Positions 38,391 through 48,413 of a stretch of 64,000 bases of DNA are shown in pieces. Under the pieces are notes generated by a model. That model was not told the origin of the DNA, did not search any database, and saw nothing but the letters and a program-made list of their open reading frames with translations. Source of the DNA: Oscillatoriales cyanobacterium RM2_1_1 (GTDB taxonomy: Bacteria > Cyanobacteriota > Cyanobacteriia > Cyanobacteriales > Microcoleaceae); contig JAAURB010000003.1 in the NCBI GenBank assembly GCA_012033335.1, positions 46,223 to 110,222 of the forward strand, written 5' to 3'. Numbering within the stretch: the first letter of the stretch is position 1; each line of letters opens with the position of its first letter. Both the position numbers and the translations under genes were made by a program.

Positions 38391-39155
38391 TCAGAGCTCC
38401 GGGGAAGTTGACTCTGGGGTTGACTCTAAGGTTGCTGAATCTTGAACTGGAATTCGAGGGGGGAGAAAACGAAAATCTGAGATAGAAATTTGCTCGGGGG
38501 AAACATTGTTGAGTACCCCAATAATTTCTCCGGTTTGCTTGACTGAAATCAGGGTTCCCCCTGCGGTAAAGGTTTCAATACTGGGGAACAAATTTTGCAC
38601 AGATAATCCAGTGACGGGGAAAAAGTCCAACTGACCAAAGGAATCCACCCCGGTAATCAAGACTTCATCCTGACCCGGAATGAAATCATCAATCAAGGCG
38701 GCATTTAGTTGACCGCGATCTCCCATAATAAACAGGTCATTTCCTGGGCCCCCAATTAAGAAATCAACCCCCTTATCCCCGGAGATAATATCATCTCCGA
38801 TATCGCCAAACAGAGTGTCATTGCCCTGGCCGCCATAGGCTTGATCGTTGGCAGCGCCCCCATACAACAAGTCATTCCCGGTATTACCAAACAATTGATC
38901 GGCCCCATTCAGGCCATCAAGCCGATCCTCCCCAGTATTGCCGGAAATCAGGTCGTTGCCTGCCCCCCCCACCAAGGTATCTGATCCCTGAAGCCCAGAA
39001 AGACTGAAGTCAAAGGGGGCAATATTCGGATCAACTTGAATATAATCGGCGCTGGTTGTTCCAGAAAATTCTCCATCCTCCGTATCCTCAGGCAGAATAG
39101 TGACAATTGAGGTTCCGAGAATGATTTCAGGATCAGGGAAAAGATTACTCGTCAT
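38391..39155 (-). CDS. RTX-type calcium-binding repeat protein
   Basis: A 254-residue protein with tandem hemolysin-type repeats between about residues 57 and 147 (GGAGNDLIS, GNTGEDRLDG, GNTGNDLLYG, GGQGNDTLFG, GGPGNDLFIM). Such repeats form a calcium-binding beta roll and are typical of proteins secreted by type I systems. There is no N-terminal signal peptide, which fits that route, but no exporter is nearby. The C-terminal part resembles the plain domain that often follows these repeats in cyanobacterial proteins. Confidence 0.9.
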   Translation of the reverse strand: MTSNLFPDPEIILGTSIVTILPEDTEDGEFSGTTSADYIQVDPNIAPFDFSLSGLQGSDTLVGGAGNDLISGNTGEDRLDGLNGADQLFGNTGNDLLYGGAANDQAYGGQGNDTLFGDIGDDIISGDKGVDFLIGGPGNDLFIMGDRGQLNAALIDDFIPGQDEVLITGVDSFGQLDFFPVTGLSVQNLFPSIETFTAGGTLISVKQTGEIIGVLNNVSPEQISISDFRFLPPRIPVQDSATLESTPESTSPEL

Positions 39156-39243
39156 AATTGACTTTCAGGGAATGGTTCACACCAAATTTTCGCAAACTAA
39201 CGACTAGAATATACGATAATCCAGGAATGTTGCGAATTTCAGC

Positions 39244-40203
39244 CTAAAGAAAGCTTAAAACTCCCTGATCCCCGTCTAAATGCACCACCGCTCCCACGGG
39301 CAGAGCCCCGTTAGCTCCATCATGGCCAAAGGGCAACCCGGAGACAATCGGCATCCCTAAATCCCCTAGGCGATCGCGCCAGACCGCTGCCATGGTGAAA
39401 CTGTTGGGACTTGTGGTTTTTTGCCATTGGCTAAACCGTCCCAGGGCGATCCCACGAACCTGGTGAAAAACTCCCAGCATCCGCCATTGGGTCAGCATTC
39501 GATCAACCCGATAGGGTTCCTCGTTGACATCTTCAAAGGCCAGAATTGCCCCGGTAAAATCAGGTTGATAGGGAGTGCCCAGTAAATGGGTGGCAACCGT
39601 TAGATTTCCGGGCAATAGCCATCCCTGCCCTTGCCCCCCGCCCCAGCCCGAGCCCTTGAGGGCAGCCCAGGTTCCGGTTGATAGCCCCTGGAATAGGCGC
39701 TGGATTGACCAGTCAGGTTCCTGGGCCAGGGTTGTTAATACCGGGCCATGAATTCCACTAACTTGTTGCCGCAGTCCCCAGAGCAGGGCTGTAACGTCAG
39801 AGAATCCGATCAAGAATTTGGAACGGTGAGGATTATTGTTCAAGTTGATAGCCTGAAATTTTGCCAGAGAGCTAGAAGAGAGGGTTTCTAACAAGCGGGC
39901 TCCGCCATAGCCGCCCCGACTACAGAGGATGGCTGAACAAGTTTCATCGGCTAACGCCTCTAGCAATTGATGGCAACGGGCGGCATCGGTTCCCGCCAAG
40001 TATCCCCATTGATCGTCAAACCCCGAACTCAATTCAACCCTGTAACCCTGGGCTTGCCAGATTTCTATCCCCTGCTGGAAAGGCTCAACCTGACGCAACC
40101 CCCCACTGGGAGAAATCACCCTGACTCGATCCCCGGGTTGGAGCAAGGGTTGGAGGTTTGGGTCGGCGGTGAAGGGAGAAGTCAGCCGTTCGCGATCGCT
40201 CAT
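39244..40203 (-). CDS. LD-carboxypeptidase (peptidase family S66)
   Basis: A murein tetrapeptide carboxypeptidase-like enzyme that removes the terminal D-alanine during peptidoglycan recycling. RVRVISPSGG opens the domain, CSRGGYGGARLL is a conserved Gly-rich segment, the nucleophile Ser is in GFSDVT, the Glu in AFEDVNEEPYRVDRML and the His in LPFGHDGANGALP. The frame extends to a GTG at 40245, but the ATG at 40203 gives a normal length of 319 residues. No signal peptide is seen, so it is probably cytoplasmic. Confidence 0.92.
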   Translation of the reverse strand: MSDRERLTSPFTADPNLQPLLQPGDRVRVISPSGGLRQVEPFQQGIEIWQAQGYRVELSSGFDDQWGYLAGTDAARCHQLLEALADETCSAILCSRGGYGGARLLETLSSSSLAKFQAINLNNNPHRSKFLIGFSDVTALLWGLRQQVSGIHGPVLTTLAQEPDWSIQRLFQGLSTGTWAALKGSGWGGGQGQGWLLPGNLTVATHLLGTPYQPDFTGAILAFEDVNEEPYRVDRMLTQWRMLGVFHQVRGIALGRFSQWQKTTSPNSFTMAAVWRDRLGDLGMPIVSGLPFGHDGANGALPVGAVVHLDGDQGVLSFL

Positions 40204-40255
40204 AGGGTTTGAGGAAAATTTCCGGGGTTGGGGCTTGATGCCCACCCACTAGGAT

Positions 40256-40370
40256 GCTGGGTTAGGATGTTGGGTTGCAACATGTTGGGTTCACTGAGTT
40301 TAATGCCAACTTGCACCGTCTTAAATTGGAATGTTGGGTTGCCAAGGGTTGGGTTCGCTAGGTTTGATGC
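40256..40370. repeat. Degenerate TGTTGGGTT repeat tract
   Basis: Several imperfect copies of TGTTGGGTT-like units (for example near 40268, 40281 and 40331, with diverged ones around 40347) lie between the LD-carboxypeptidase and aspS genes. They resemble remnants of a GGGTT-rich intergenic repeat common in cyanobacteria. Confidence 0.45.
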
Positions 40371-40392
40371 TGACCCACCCCACAACCTGTAT

Positions 40393-42197
40393 CTACTGCT
40401 TTGGCTCAGATTCCGGCTTGGGTTCATGGGTGGATTTGACATACAGCTCTTTCAGTTGTTTTTTATCCACCGTTGAAGGCGCATCCGTCAACAAACAGCG
40501 AGCCTGTTGGGTCTTGGGAAAGGCAATCACATCTCGGATGGAATCTTCCCCCGCCATCAACATCACCAACCGATCCAGCCCATAGGCAATCCCCCCATGG
40601 GCGGAGTGCCATATTCAAAAGCCTCGAGCAAAAAGCCAAACTTGCTGTAGGCTTCCTCCGTCGATAAACCGATGGTTTCAAATACTTTTTCCTGGACGCT
40701 ACGTTGGTAAATTCGCAGGCTACCTCCGCCAATTTCCGTGCCGTTTAGAATCATATCGTAGGCCAAGGCCCGGGCCGTTTTCAGGTCAGCTAGATCCTCA
40801 GGATTGGGGGCGGTAAACGGATGGTGCAGGGCCTCCAAACGTTTGTCATCGGCGTTCCACTCGAACATGGGGAAATCCGTCACCCAGAGAAAATTCAACT
40901 GGTTTTTGTCAATCATTCCTAGTTCGGCTCCGAGGATCAGCCGCAGGCGATCCAGGGTTTTATTCACCGTTGCAGTATTCCCCGCCCCAAACAGCAGCAA
41001 ATGCCCCGCCTTAGCCTGAGTTCGTTGCAAAATTTCCTGCTTTTGGGCTTCGCTTAAGTTGTCCTTGATCGCCCCAATCGTGTCAATCTTGCCATCGTCC
41101 TTGACTCGAATATAAGCTAATCCTCTGGCTCCCGCTTCGCTGGCTTCTTTGAATAGATCTCCACCGGGTTTGATCCGGACATTAGAAACCGCATCATTGC
41201 CCTGGGGAATCGGCAAGATTTTCACAATTCCCCCCTCTGCCACGGCCCCAGAAAACACCTTGAATCCGGAGTCTTTGACAATATCAGACACATCCACCAA
41301 TACCATGCCAAACCGGGTATCGGGTTTGTCAGAGCCATATTGATTCATGGCATCGCCATAAGTCAACCGGGGAAATGGTCGAGGTAGATCAACGCCTTTA
41401 ACGGTTTTGAATACATGGGCCACTAATGCTTCGTTCAAGGTCAGGATCTCTTCCTGGGACATGAAGCTCATTTCCATGTCCAGTTGGGTAAATTCGGGTT
41501 GGCGATCCGCCCGCAAATCCTCATCCCGAAAACATCGGGCAATCTGATAATACCGATCCATCCCCGCCACCATGAGCAACTGTTTGAATAGCTGGGGGGA
41601 TTGGGGCAGGGCAAACCATTCTCCGGGATTCACCCGGCTGGGAACTAGATAATCCCGGGCCCCTTCTGGGGTAGAGCGGGTGAGAATCGGTGTTTCCACT
41701 TCCAGAAAGTGCTGCTCATCTTCCAAAAAGCGCCGAATGGCTTGGACAACCTGATGGCGGAGTTCCAGGTTGCGGGTCATGCGATCGCGCCGGATATCGA
41801 GATAGCGATATCTCAGCCGCAGCTCTTCCTTAACGGTTTCAGTATCGGTAGTGGAGACTTGAAACGGGAGTTGTTTGCCCAGACCATTCAACAGCTCGAT
41901 CTGGTCGGCGTAGATTTCTACTTCCCCCGTGGCTAATTTGGGGTTGAGGGATGCCTCAGGGCGCTGGGAGACTCGACCCGTGACTTTGACCACATACTCG
42001 TTTCGCATCCGATTGGCCGGTTCGTAGGAGTCGGGGGTGCGTTCTGGATCACTGACAATCTGGACTAATCCCGTGCGATCGCGCAGATCCAGAAAGATCA
42101 CACCGCCATGATCCCGTCGCCGATCCACCCAGCCGCATAGGGTGACAGTTTCTCCGAGGTGAGTGCTGCGTAGCGCGCCGCAATAGTGGGTTCTCAT
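40393..42197 (-). CDS. aspS: Aspartyl-tRNA synthetase, frameshifted near the C-terminus
   Basis: Class II synthetase that charges tRNA-Asp. The N-terminal OB-fold ([20 protein letters not shown]), motif 2 ([22 protein letters not shown]) and the GAD insertion domain are present. The long frame breaks at GTPP, just before motif 3. One extra G in the run at 40599-40601 (plus strand) restores [17 protein letters not shown] and continues to a stop at 40393-40395, ending with a normal C-terminus of about 601 residues in all. The gene is essential, so the break is almost certainly a missing base in the sequence. The bacterial-type length fits either a discriminating or a non-discriminating enzyme. 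Confidence 0.94.
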
Positions 42198-42305
42198 GAC
42201 TGTTCTTCAGACCTTTCTGGATGATGACATAATTAGCAAGATACAAGTGTAGTTTGGCTAACTGACTGATGCAAGCCAAATTGCCTATTTTGCGGGAGCC
42301 GTTAA

Positions 42306-42443
42306 TTATTGAAAGATGAACCCGGACAACAGGAGTGGAATCAGCAACAGGGCCACCACAATGGCCAAAAGAGTGCCGGGGTCAACATCAATCTCGGGAC
42401 TGGGCCTAGGGCCTTCGGGCTTGGAGGAACGCTTATCAACCAT
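42306..42443 (-). CDS. Single-span membrane peptide of 45 residues
   Basis: A small gene upstream of aspS on the same strand, opening with MVDKRSSKPEG. Residues 1-22 are polar and Pro-rich, and residues 23-43 form one membrane helix (TLLAIVVALLLIPLLLSGF). AGGAG lies seven bases before the ATG. It does not match the short photosystem or cytochrome b6f subunits I know (PsbI, K, L, M, N, X, Y, Psb30, PetG, L, M, N, PsaI, J, M). The clean start, membrane helix and stop make it a believable gene of unknown role. Confidence 0.6.
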   Translation of the reverse strand: MVDKRSSKPEGPRPSPEIDVDPGTLLAIVVALLLIPLLLSGFIFQ

Positions 42444-43185
42444 GGTCATCTCCTGGATTTGAACGGTAAGATTTTGAACGGCAAGCTATTAAACAGTAAG
42501 CTAATTAAACAGCAAGCTCTTAAGACGCAGAACCCTGATCACAACGGGACTGAAAACTAAAACTCATTTATTTTCTACTTAATTTTCTACTCGTTTTCTA
42601 CTAGCTAAGACTCCCAGAGGTTGGGTTGAGATCTGGAGCTTACTTTCCATAACCGCAGGCTGCCTGACGGTCACTCTATCACTAACCCATCCTACTGCGC
42701 TTGCAGGTTGGTGTCGAGCTTGCGGCGCGTGCTTCCCGTAAAATGACCCAGCAATGACCCAACGTTTTTGAGGGCCGCTGGTTGTTGGGTTTCCTGTTGT
42801 CAGACCATCTGCACCCCGAAAAAATCTGGTGTCTATTTCTTGACAACTGAAACAGTATCTACAGTTGGGTTAACCTGAGTTCAACGCAGTGAATTGTCCC
42901 TCTTATTGTCCAAATCAATGGAACCCCAATCCACTAGCTAAAGTGTCTTATGTCACTCACAAACCTCGAAAAAGGAAGGCGATTGCAGGGAGAAAACCCT
43001 GGAAGCAGTCTTGGGGTCAGGGGCTCAAAGTTTACAAAAGCTTTAATAAATCAAGTGATAATTTCTCAAGAGCTTTATACCACCTCCGTATTTTTTCGAA
43101 TATACTGTAGATCCGAATAGGTGTAGCAACGTTTAAGCCGAGTTCAGTAGTCGTTCAATTACAATTCAATTATTTAGTTGTTTCA
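42444..43185. other. Intergenic region between the small membrane gene and the DUF928 gene
   Basis: About 740 bases with no convincing gene. An open frame at 42889-43110 on the plus strand has no family resemblance and a weak start. Promoters for both divergent genes are expected here. Confidence 0.35.
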
Positions 43186-43922
43186 ATGCAGTTATTTAAA
43201 ATCCGGAGGGTGCTTGGTGCAATGAACCAACCTGTTCTATTTCAGAAGCTTGCCCTATTTCCTATTCTGATTGGGCTAACTGTTGCCACTTTTCCAGGGC
43301 AACCGGCTGCCGCTCAAATGTTTAAACCCCCCGGGGCGGAGGCACCTGGCACCTCCAAGGGCGGAGGCACTCGGACAGACACTATGTGCATGGGCACTAC
43401 AGATAGCAAGTCTGTGATCCCTCTACTGCCCACTACCCAGATTGGCTTTACCACTTCCACCCATCCTACCTTGCTCGTTTACTTTCCACCTTCTGAAATT
43501 AAGCAAGTGTTCTTTAGCTTGAAAGATGAAGCAGGAAACCACTACTATCAAACTCAATTTGCTGCCCCTCAAGGCTCCGGGATTATGCCAATTCGGTTTC
43601 CCCAGGAAGCCCCTGACTTAGAAGTTGGGAAAAATACATGTGGTCTTTGGCTTTGGTCTGCGGCAGTCAACTTGAACCCGATAGTCCTACGATTACCGGA
43701 TGGGTTGAACGTCGAGCCGCCTCAGATCTTAATGGGTCTGTCATCCCGTCTCTCCAGCAGGCATCTTCCCTGGGCCAGGCAGGTCTGTGGTACGATATGA
43801 TCGGGGTCTTGGCTCAATTAAGGAAAAACCAGCCCGATGATTCATCTCTCATTCGCCTCTGGAAAACTGAATTGACTTCTGCTGGGTTAGAAGCGATCGC
43901 GGACAAGCCATTGCTCGACTAA
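43186..43922 (+). CDS. DUF928 family exported protein, frameshifted
   Basis: A cyanobacterial DUF928 protein. A signal peptide (LFPILIGLTVATFPGQPAAAQ) is followed by the family opening (GGGTRTDTMCMG) and the LEVGK block. The first frame ends at 43800 with an unrelated tail, while the next frame reads MWSLALVCGSQLEPDSP, WVERR and LWYDMIGVLAQLR, which are the expected C-terminal DUF928 pieces, and stops at 43922. One missing base in the A/T run at 43630-43635 explains it. The repaired product is about 245 residues. Met13 (43222) may be the real start. Function is unknown; in other cyanobacteria the family sits next to CHASE2 proteins, as it does here. Confidence 0.85.
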
Positions 43923-44025
43923 TTTGGCTACATTGGCTGAATCAGGTCTACAGAAATGCACTGGCGAGATACTGTTGAGTCGCCCCTGGTTTTACTGAAT
44001 TCTTCTTGGTTAGATTAATGCGTTC

Positions 44026-46788
44026 ATGGGGATTTCTCTCAGGCAATGGATAAAGCAGTGGCGTTTTGTCCTGACCATATCACCAAGCGTTGCTGGATTT
44101 GTCTTTTTAGGGTCGTCAATTGGTTTATTTCAGTTGCTAGAATGGGCTACCCTGGACTCATTCTTTCGCCTCCGTTCTCTAGAACCCCAGGAAGAGCGGA
44201 TTCTGGTGGTTACCATTGATGATGTCGACATTAATGTCTTGGGGAAATGGCCCCTGAATGATGGCATCATCGTCAAGTTAATTCGCAAACTTGAAGCGGC
44301 TCAGCCCCGGGTGATTGGTTTAGATATCTATCGAGATTTACCAGTAGAACCTGGGCACCAGGAATTACTCCAAGTGATTCAGTCGAATCCCAACCTGATT
44401 GGCATTCAAAAAGCGGTGGGCAATCAGGTGGCTCCCAACCCAGAACTGGCTCAACGGAATCAGGTTGCCCTGGCGGATATTCTTCTGGATGCTGATGGCA
44501 AAGTTCGTAGAACTCTAGTTATGGCTGGAGATGGTCGGGGAAACTTGATTCCTACCCTGGGAGTCAGTTTGAGCCTGCTTTATCTGGAAGCAGAAGGCAT
44601 CACTCCACAGGAATCCCGTTCCCAGCAAAATGCCTATCATCTAGGTAAAGCCGTATTTTTGCCCCTGCAATCGAGTGACTTCGGTCATGAACGGAGTGAC
44701 CTGGGGGGCTATCAGATACTCCTAAACTATCTTGGCCCCCCATCTCAATTTGAAACCGTCTCGATTCTGGATGTACTGGCGAATCGAGTCCCCCCTAAAC
44801 TGATTCAGGATCGGATTATTCTGATTGGGACAACGGCAGAGAGTACGAATGATTTTTTTGAAACCCCCTATTCTGATGGTAAAACCACAGCATCCGATCA
44901 GATGGCGGGGATTTTTGTTCATGCCAATATCGCCAGTCAGATGTTGAGTGCGGCCCTTGATGGTCGAGTGTTGCTGCGACCTTGGGTTTGGTGGTTAAAA
45001 GGGCTGTGGATTTTGCTGATCTCATTGGCTGGGGCTGCCATTAGTTGGATGTTGCCCCGCACAACTCTGGGAGCCATGAGACTGTTTTTTGTCTGGCTGA
45101 TTCTCAATTTTCTCTTGACTGGCGGTGTTGTGATCGTCGCTGGATACTTTGCCTTCCTCCAGGGATGGTGGATTCCGGTGGTTTCTCCCCTGGTTGCCCT
45201 CACCAGTTCAACCATTTTGGCCACCAATTCCCGTCATCAATGGGAATTAATCCAGGCCAATGAGCAATTAAAAGAGCACTCCCAAACCCTGGAGATTAAA
45301 GTTCAGCAACGGACTCAAGAGCTGGAACGGGCTAGAGTTGCAGCGGATATTGCCAACCAGGCAAAAAGTGAGTTTCTGGCCAACATGAGTCACGAGTTGC
45401 GGACACCCTTGAACGGAATTCTCGGGTATGCTCAGATGCTGCAGCGATCCCAAGCTCTAGCTGCGACCGAACGGGATGGAATCAGCATCATCCATCAATG
45501 CGGTTCTCACTTGTTAAATCTGATTAATGATCTGCTCGACCTCTCTAAAATTGAGGCCCAGCGACTGGAATTGCAACTCAGCGATATCCATTTTCCCACT
45601 TTTTTAATGGGAGTGATAGAAATTTGTCGAATTCGAGCCGATGAAAAAGGGATAGACTTTCTCTACAGTTTTGATCCCCGTCTTCCCCTAGGGGTAATCA
45701 GCGACGAGAAGAGATTACGTCAGGTATTGATCAATTTGTTGGGAAATGCAGTCAAATTCACCGATCAAGGCATGGTCAGTTTCAAAATTGCCGTTCTCGA
45801 TCAACAGCAGCAAATGGTGCAATTACGGTTTCAGGTAGAAGATACCGGGGTGGGGATGACAGCAGCCCAGCTTGAAAAAATCTTCCTGCCCTTTGAACAG
45901 GTTGGCAATACCCAAAAAAAGTCTGAAGGAACTGGATTGGGATTGGCGATTAGCCGCAAGATCGTACAGTTCATGAATAGTGATCTGCAAGTTGCAAGTA
46001 ATTCTGGCAAAGGCAGTCGCTTCTGGTTTGACTTGAACTTGGAGCTTTCCCCAGAGTGGCAACACAATTCCCAACTGATAGTGGCGGCTCAGAGAATTGT
46101 TGGTATCAAGGATAAAACTCCAACAGTTCTAATCGCGGATGATCAGTCGGAAAATCGCTCTCTGGTTGTAAATTTGTTACAGCCTATTGGGTTTTCTTGT
46201 GTAGAAGTCAGTAATGGCCAAGGAGGGTTAGATATGGTGATCCAGCTTCAGCCTGATGTGGTGATCACAAATATTACTATGCCGGTTCTAGATGGGTTAG
46301 AAATGATTCAAAAAATCCGTCAGATCCCCCAACTCAATGACCTGAAAGTGATTGTGGCATCGGGTCGAGTTTTTCAGGCTGAACGGCAAAAATGCTTTGC
46401 TGCCGGAGCAGATGCTTTTCTGGCTAAACCAATTCAAGTGGATGAGTTGTACTCCTGTTTACAAAAACATCTCCGATTGGAATGGATTCAGGCAGAATCT
46501 GGCATTAAACAGAATCTTAATGGTAAAGACACCCTGCTGCATAAAGCAACGACAGATGATTCAATAGAAAATTTAGCCCAAAAAATTTCTCTCTCCTCAA
46601 AAGACTTGCAGAATTTACTAGACCTGATCAAACGGGGTCATCTAACCGCGCTAGAAAGAGCTTTGAGTCAGTTAGAACTCTCTGATCAGGATTCTTTAAT
46701 CTTTGTCAAAAAGATGAAGGTTTTAGCCCATGACTTCCAGATCAAAAAAATTCGCAGGGTTCTAGAATATTGTTTGACAGCCAAGTAG
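44026..46788 (+). CDS. CHASE2 hybrid sensor histidine kinase with an altered receiver domain
   Basis: A 920-residue membrane sensor. An N-terminal helix (about 18-40) is followed by an extracytoplasmic CHASE2 domain (45-300), three more helices (318-400), a coiled coil, HisKA with His456 ([11 protein letters not shown]), an HATPase domain with DTGVGM and [11 protein letters not shown], and a receiver domain (about 700-815). The receiver has the acidic pair (ADDQ) and the Lys (AFLAKP), but the phospho-acceptor position is Asn749 (VVITNITMP) instead of Asp. It may therefore not be phosphorylated in the usual way. A helical tail follows. The DUF928 gene is just upstream. The start at 44026 gives a plausible N-terminal in-out topology. 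Confidence 0.92.
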   Translation: MGISLRQWIKQWRFVLTISPSVAGFVFLGSSIGLFQLLEWATLDSFFRLRSLEPQEERILVVTIDDVDINVLGKWPLNDGIIVKLIRKLEAAQPRVIGLDIYRDLPVEPGHQELLQVIQSNPNLIGIQKAVGNQVAPNPELAQRNQVALADILLDADGKVRRTLVMAGDGRGNLIPTLGVSLSLLYLEAEGITPQESRSQQNAYHLGKAVFLPLQSSDFGHERSDLGGYQILLNYLGPPSQFETVSILDVLANRVPPKLIQDRIILIGTTAESTNDFFETPYSDGKTTASDQMAGIFVHANIASQMLSAALDGRVLLRPWVWWLKGLWILLISLAGAAISWMLPRTTLGAMRLFFVWLILNFLLTGGVVIVAGYFAFLQGWWIPVVSPLVALTSSTILATNSRHQWELIQANEQLKEHSQTLEIKVQQRTQELERARVAADIANQAKSEFLANMSHELRTPLNGILGYAQMLQRSQALAATERDGISIIHQCGSHLLNLINDLLDLSKIEAQRLELQLSDIHFPTFLMGVIEICRIRADEKGIDFLYSFDPRLPLGVISDEKRLRQVLINLLGNAVKFTDQGMVSFKIAVLDQQQQMVQLRFQVEDTGVGMTAAQLEKIFLPFEQVGNTQKKSEGTGLGLAISRKIVQFMNSDLQVASNSGKGSRFWFDLNLELSPEWQHNSQLIVAAQRIVGIKDKTPTVLIADDQSENRSLVVNLLQPIGFSCVEVSNGQGGLDMVIQLQPDVVITNITMPVLDGLEMIQKIRQIPQLNDLKVIVASGRVFQAERQKCFAAGADAFLAKPIQVDELYSCLQKHLRLEWIQAESGIKQNLNGKDTLLHKATTDDSIENLAQKISLSSKDLQNLLDLIKRGHLTALERALSQLELSDQDSLIFVKKMKVLAHDFQIKKIRRVLEYCLTAK

Positions 46789-46809
46789 GATAACCTAGCG
46801 AGAAGTGGG

Positions 46810-46987
46810 TGGTTGTAATTAATTGTTATACCAACTCTCAAAATTGACATGACACAAGACCCAAAGCGTACTGCAACGTGTTCCAGGTTCCTATCTGCAG
46901 CAATATTAAAGAGAATTGGGATTAAATGGAAGGGGGCACTGCCCCCCTCATCCCGCAGATCAATCTTCTAATGAATTGCGTCAAGCT
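46810..46987 (-). repeat. Family 2 repeat, copy A
   Basis: Starts with GGTTGTAATTAATTGT and ends with AATGAATTGCGTCAAGCT, the inverse of the ends in the copies at 53903 and 63897. The hairpin core AGGGGGCACTGCCCCCCT lies near 46931-46948. About 100 bases of unrelated sequence separate the first end from the core. It fills the gap between the kinase gene and the nuclease-like gene. Confidence 0.7.
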
Positions 46988-47003
46988 CCTGAGTAGAACA
47001 AAA

Positions 47004-48233
47004 TTAATGCCGCGCTTTAAAATCCTTAAACTGTCCTTGAAAGTCGTACATCAAACGATTCACATTATTCTCCAAGCTCGGAATAATATTGTAATCCCAC
47101 TTGCGCTTACGACTAGCCAATAGCTTTGCTACTGAATCTGAAGCACTATTAGAAACAAAATAACAACCCCCCGTCAAGCGCAATTCGGAGGATAGGGCAA
47201 TAAAAGCCTGGGCTGTTGCTAAAGGAAGTTCCGCAGTATAGTTCTGACAATCCACAATTAACAAAATCCCAGAAGCCCGAGGAATTCGTTGATTTTCCCG
47301 ACATCGTTCTGCTTCAATTTTGTACAGAATACAAATATCACAGTCATACAAAACCCGCAATCGACCTTGAGCTTTGACCCCAATATGCAGTTCAAGTACT
47401 GGCTTATTCTCAAATTCAATCACAGCATGGGTGTAGCCATGGGACGTGTCATCAATCTGCCCGGCATGTTCACGGAAAATCAATTGCTCAGGACTATGCT
47501 TGAGCACATCTTGATAGTAAATCCGAGCCCCTTCATTCTGGGCGGCCTTGAGAATTAGATTGAAAATGTAATATTTGTACAGATTAGAGTTTCGACCCAG
47601 GGTTTGAACTTCAGAGTTAATCATCGGTTCTAACTGATCTCTAATAGTTTCTACCAGGGATGAGTTCTGGCCTTGAGCGATTTTTTGCTTGAGCTGATTG
47701 AATGAGTTTTTTAAAGTTTTGAGCTGCTTTTTTCCCTGGGCCAGAGTGTGGTCAGCGCCATTAATTCTGCTCTTTCGAGAACTCAATGAGGCGATAAAAT
47801 GAATCTCTGGACTAGTCAGTTTGTTCGCTTGACCGATAAAGGCTTCAGCAATATCTAGTTCAATCTCCATTGAGTCTACAATGGCTTTTTCGAGGGCACC
47901 AATTAAGAGTAATAACTGCTCTGACGGAGTGTGATAAGACAGTTTCAGGTCTGGGGATTTTCGTCCAGAAACGATTTCTTCAACTACTCTGCCTGTGTTG
48001 ATCACTTCCGCTACCTGCCCAGCAATCCACCCCAAACTGAGGTGCTCTAACATTTCAATCAGGTCATCATAGACCGCTGAACAGTCCTGTTCTTTCATAG
48101 TGATCCTAGATTTGACAGCAGCCAACCCAGATTCTCGCGTTCTCTCTAGGGACTGACTGTATCTAGTGTATTCGATGCTTGTCTTACCTGCTACAACCAT
48201 AAATGTGGAGATTTGTATCAATCTCAGGGGCAT
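47004..48233 (-). CDS. Orphan protein with a nuclease-like C-terminal domain
   Basis: A 409-residue soluble protein, no named family recognised. Met46 (48098) may be the real start: AGGA precedes it with good spacing and the first 45 residues are unlike the remainder. Residues 45-210 are helical, with a basic coiled-coil piece (about 165-190). The C-terminal half is alpha/beta and looks like a PD-(D/E)XK domain: Glu281 (LELHIG), Asp299 in a hydrophobic strand (YDCDICIL) and D-C-Q at 328-330 (LLIVDCQNY) where (D/E)-x-K is expected. A Gln in the Lys place is known from BglII, so activity is not excluded. This is inference from pattern. No restriction or defence partner is adjacent. Confidence 0.6.
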   Translation of the reverse strand: MPLRLIQISTFMVVAGKTSIEYTRYSQSLERTRESGLAAVKSRITMKEQDCSAVYDDLIEMLEHLSLGWIAGQVAEVINTGRVVEEIVSGRKSPDLKLSYHTPSEQLLLLIGALEKAIVDSMEIELDIAEAFIGQANKLTSPEIHFIASLSSRKSRINGADHTLAQGKKQLKTLKNSFNQLKQKIAQGQNSSLVETIRDQLEPMINSEVQTLGRNSNLYKYYIFNLILKAAQNEGARIYYQDVLKHSPEQLIFREHAGQIDDTSHGYTHAVIEFENKPVLELHIGVKAQGRLRVLYDCDICILYKIEAERCRENQRIPRASGILLIVDCQNYTAELPLATAQAFIALSSELRLTGGCYFVSNSASDSVAKLLASRKRKWDYNIIPSLENNVNRLMYDFQGQFKDFKARH

Positions 48234-48413
48234 TGTTTTTCCAGTATAGCTGATTTTTTATGCAACTGACTTAAAAATCAACTTACGTGATTAATTTTCA
48301 TTTCTACTGAATTTCCTCTGGGGGATGGTTATTTCAGGGCGGGGGTCAGGGGGTTATTGATATGATCCGCGATCGCCAGGGCTTCACCGTAGCCGATCAG
48401 GGCATTCCTCCCG

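Noticed and set aside
42889..43110. 73-residue basic open frame upstream of the DUF928 gene
   Set aside because: The start context is weak, there is no hydrophobic or domain pattern, and it lies in an intergenic region of ordinary appearance.
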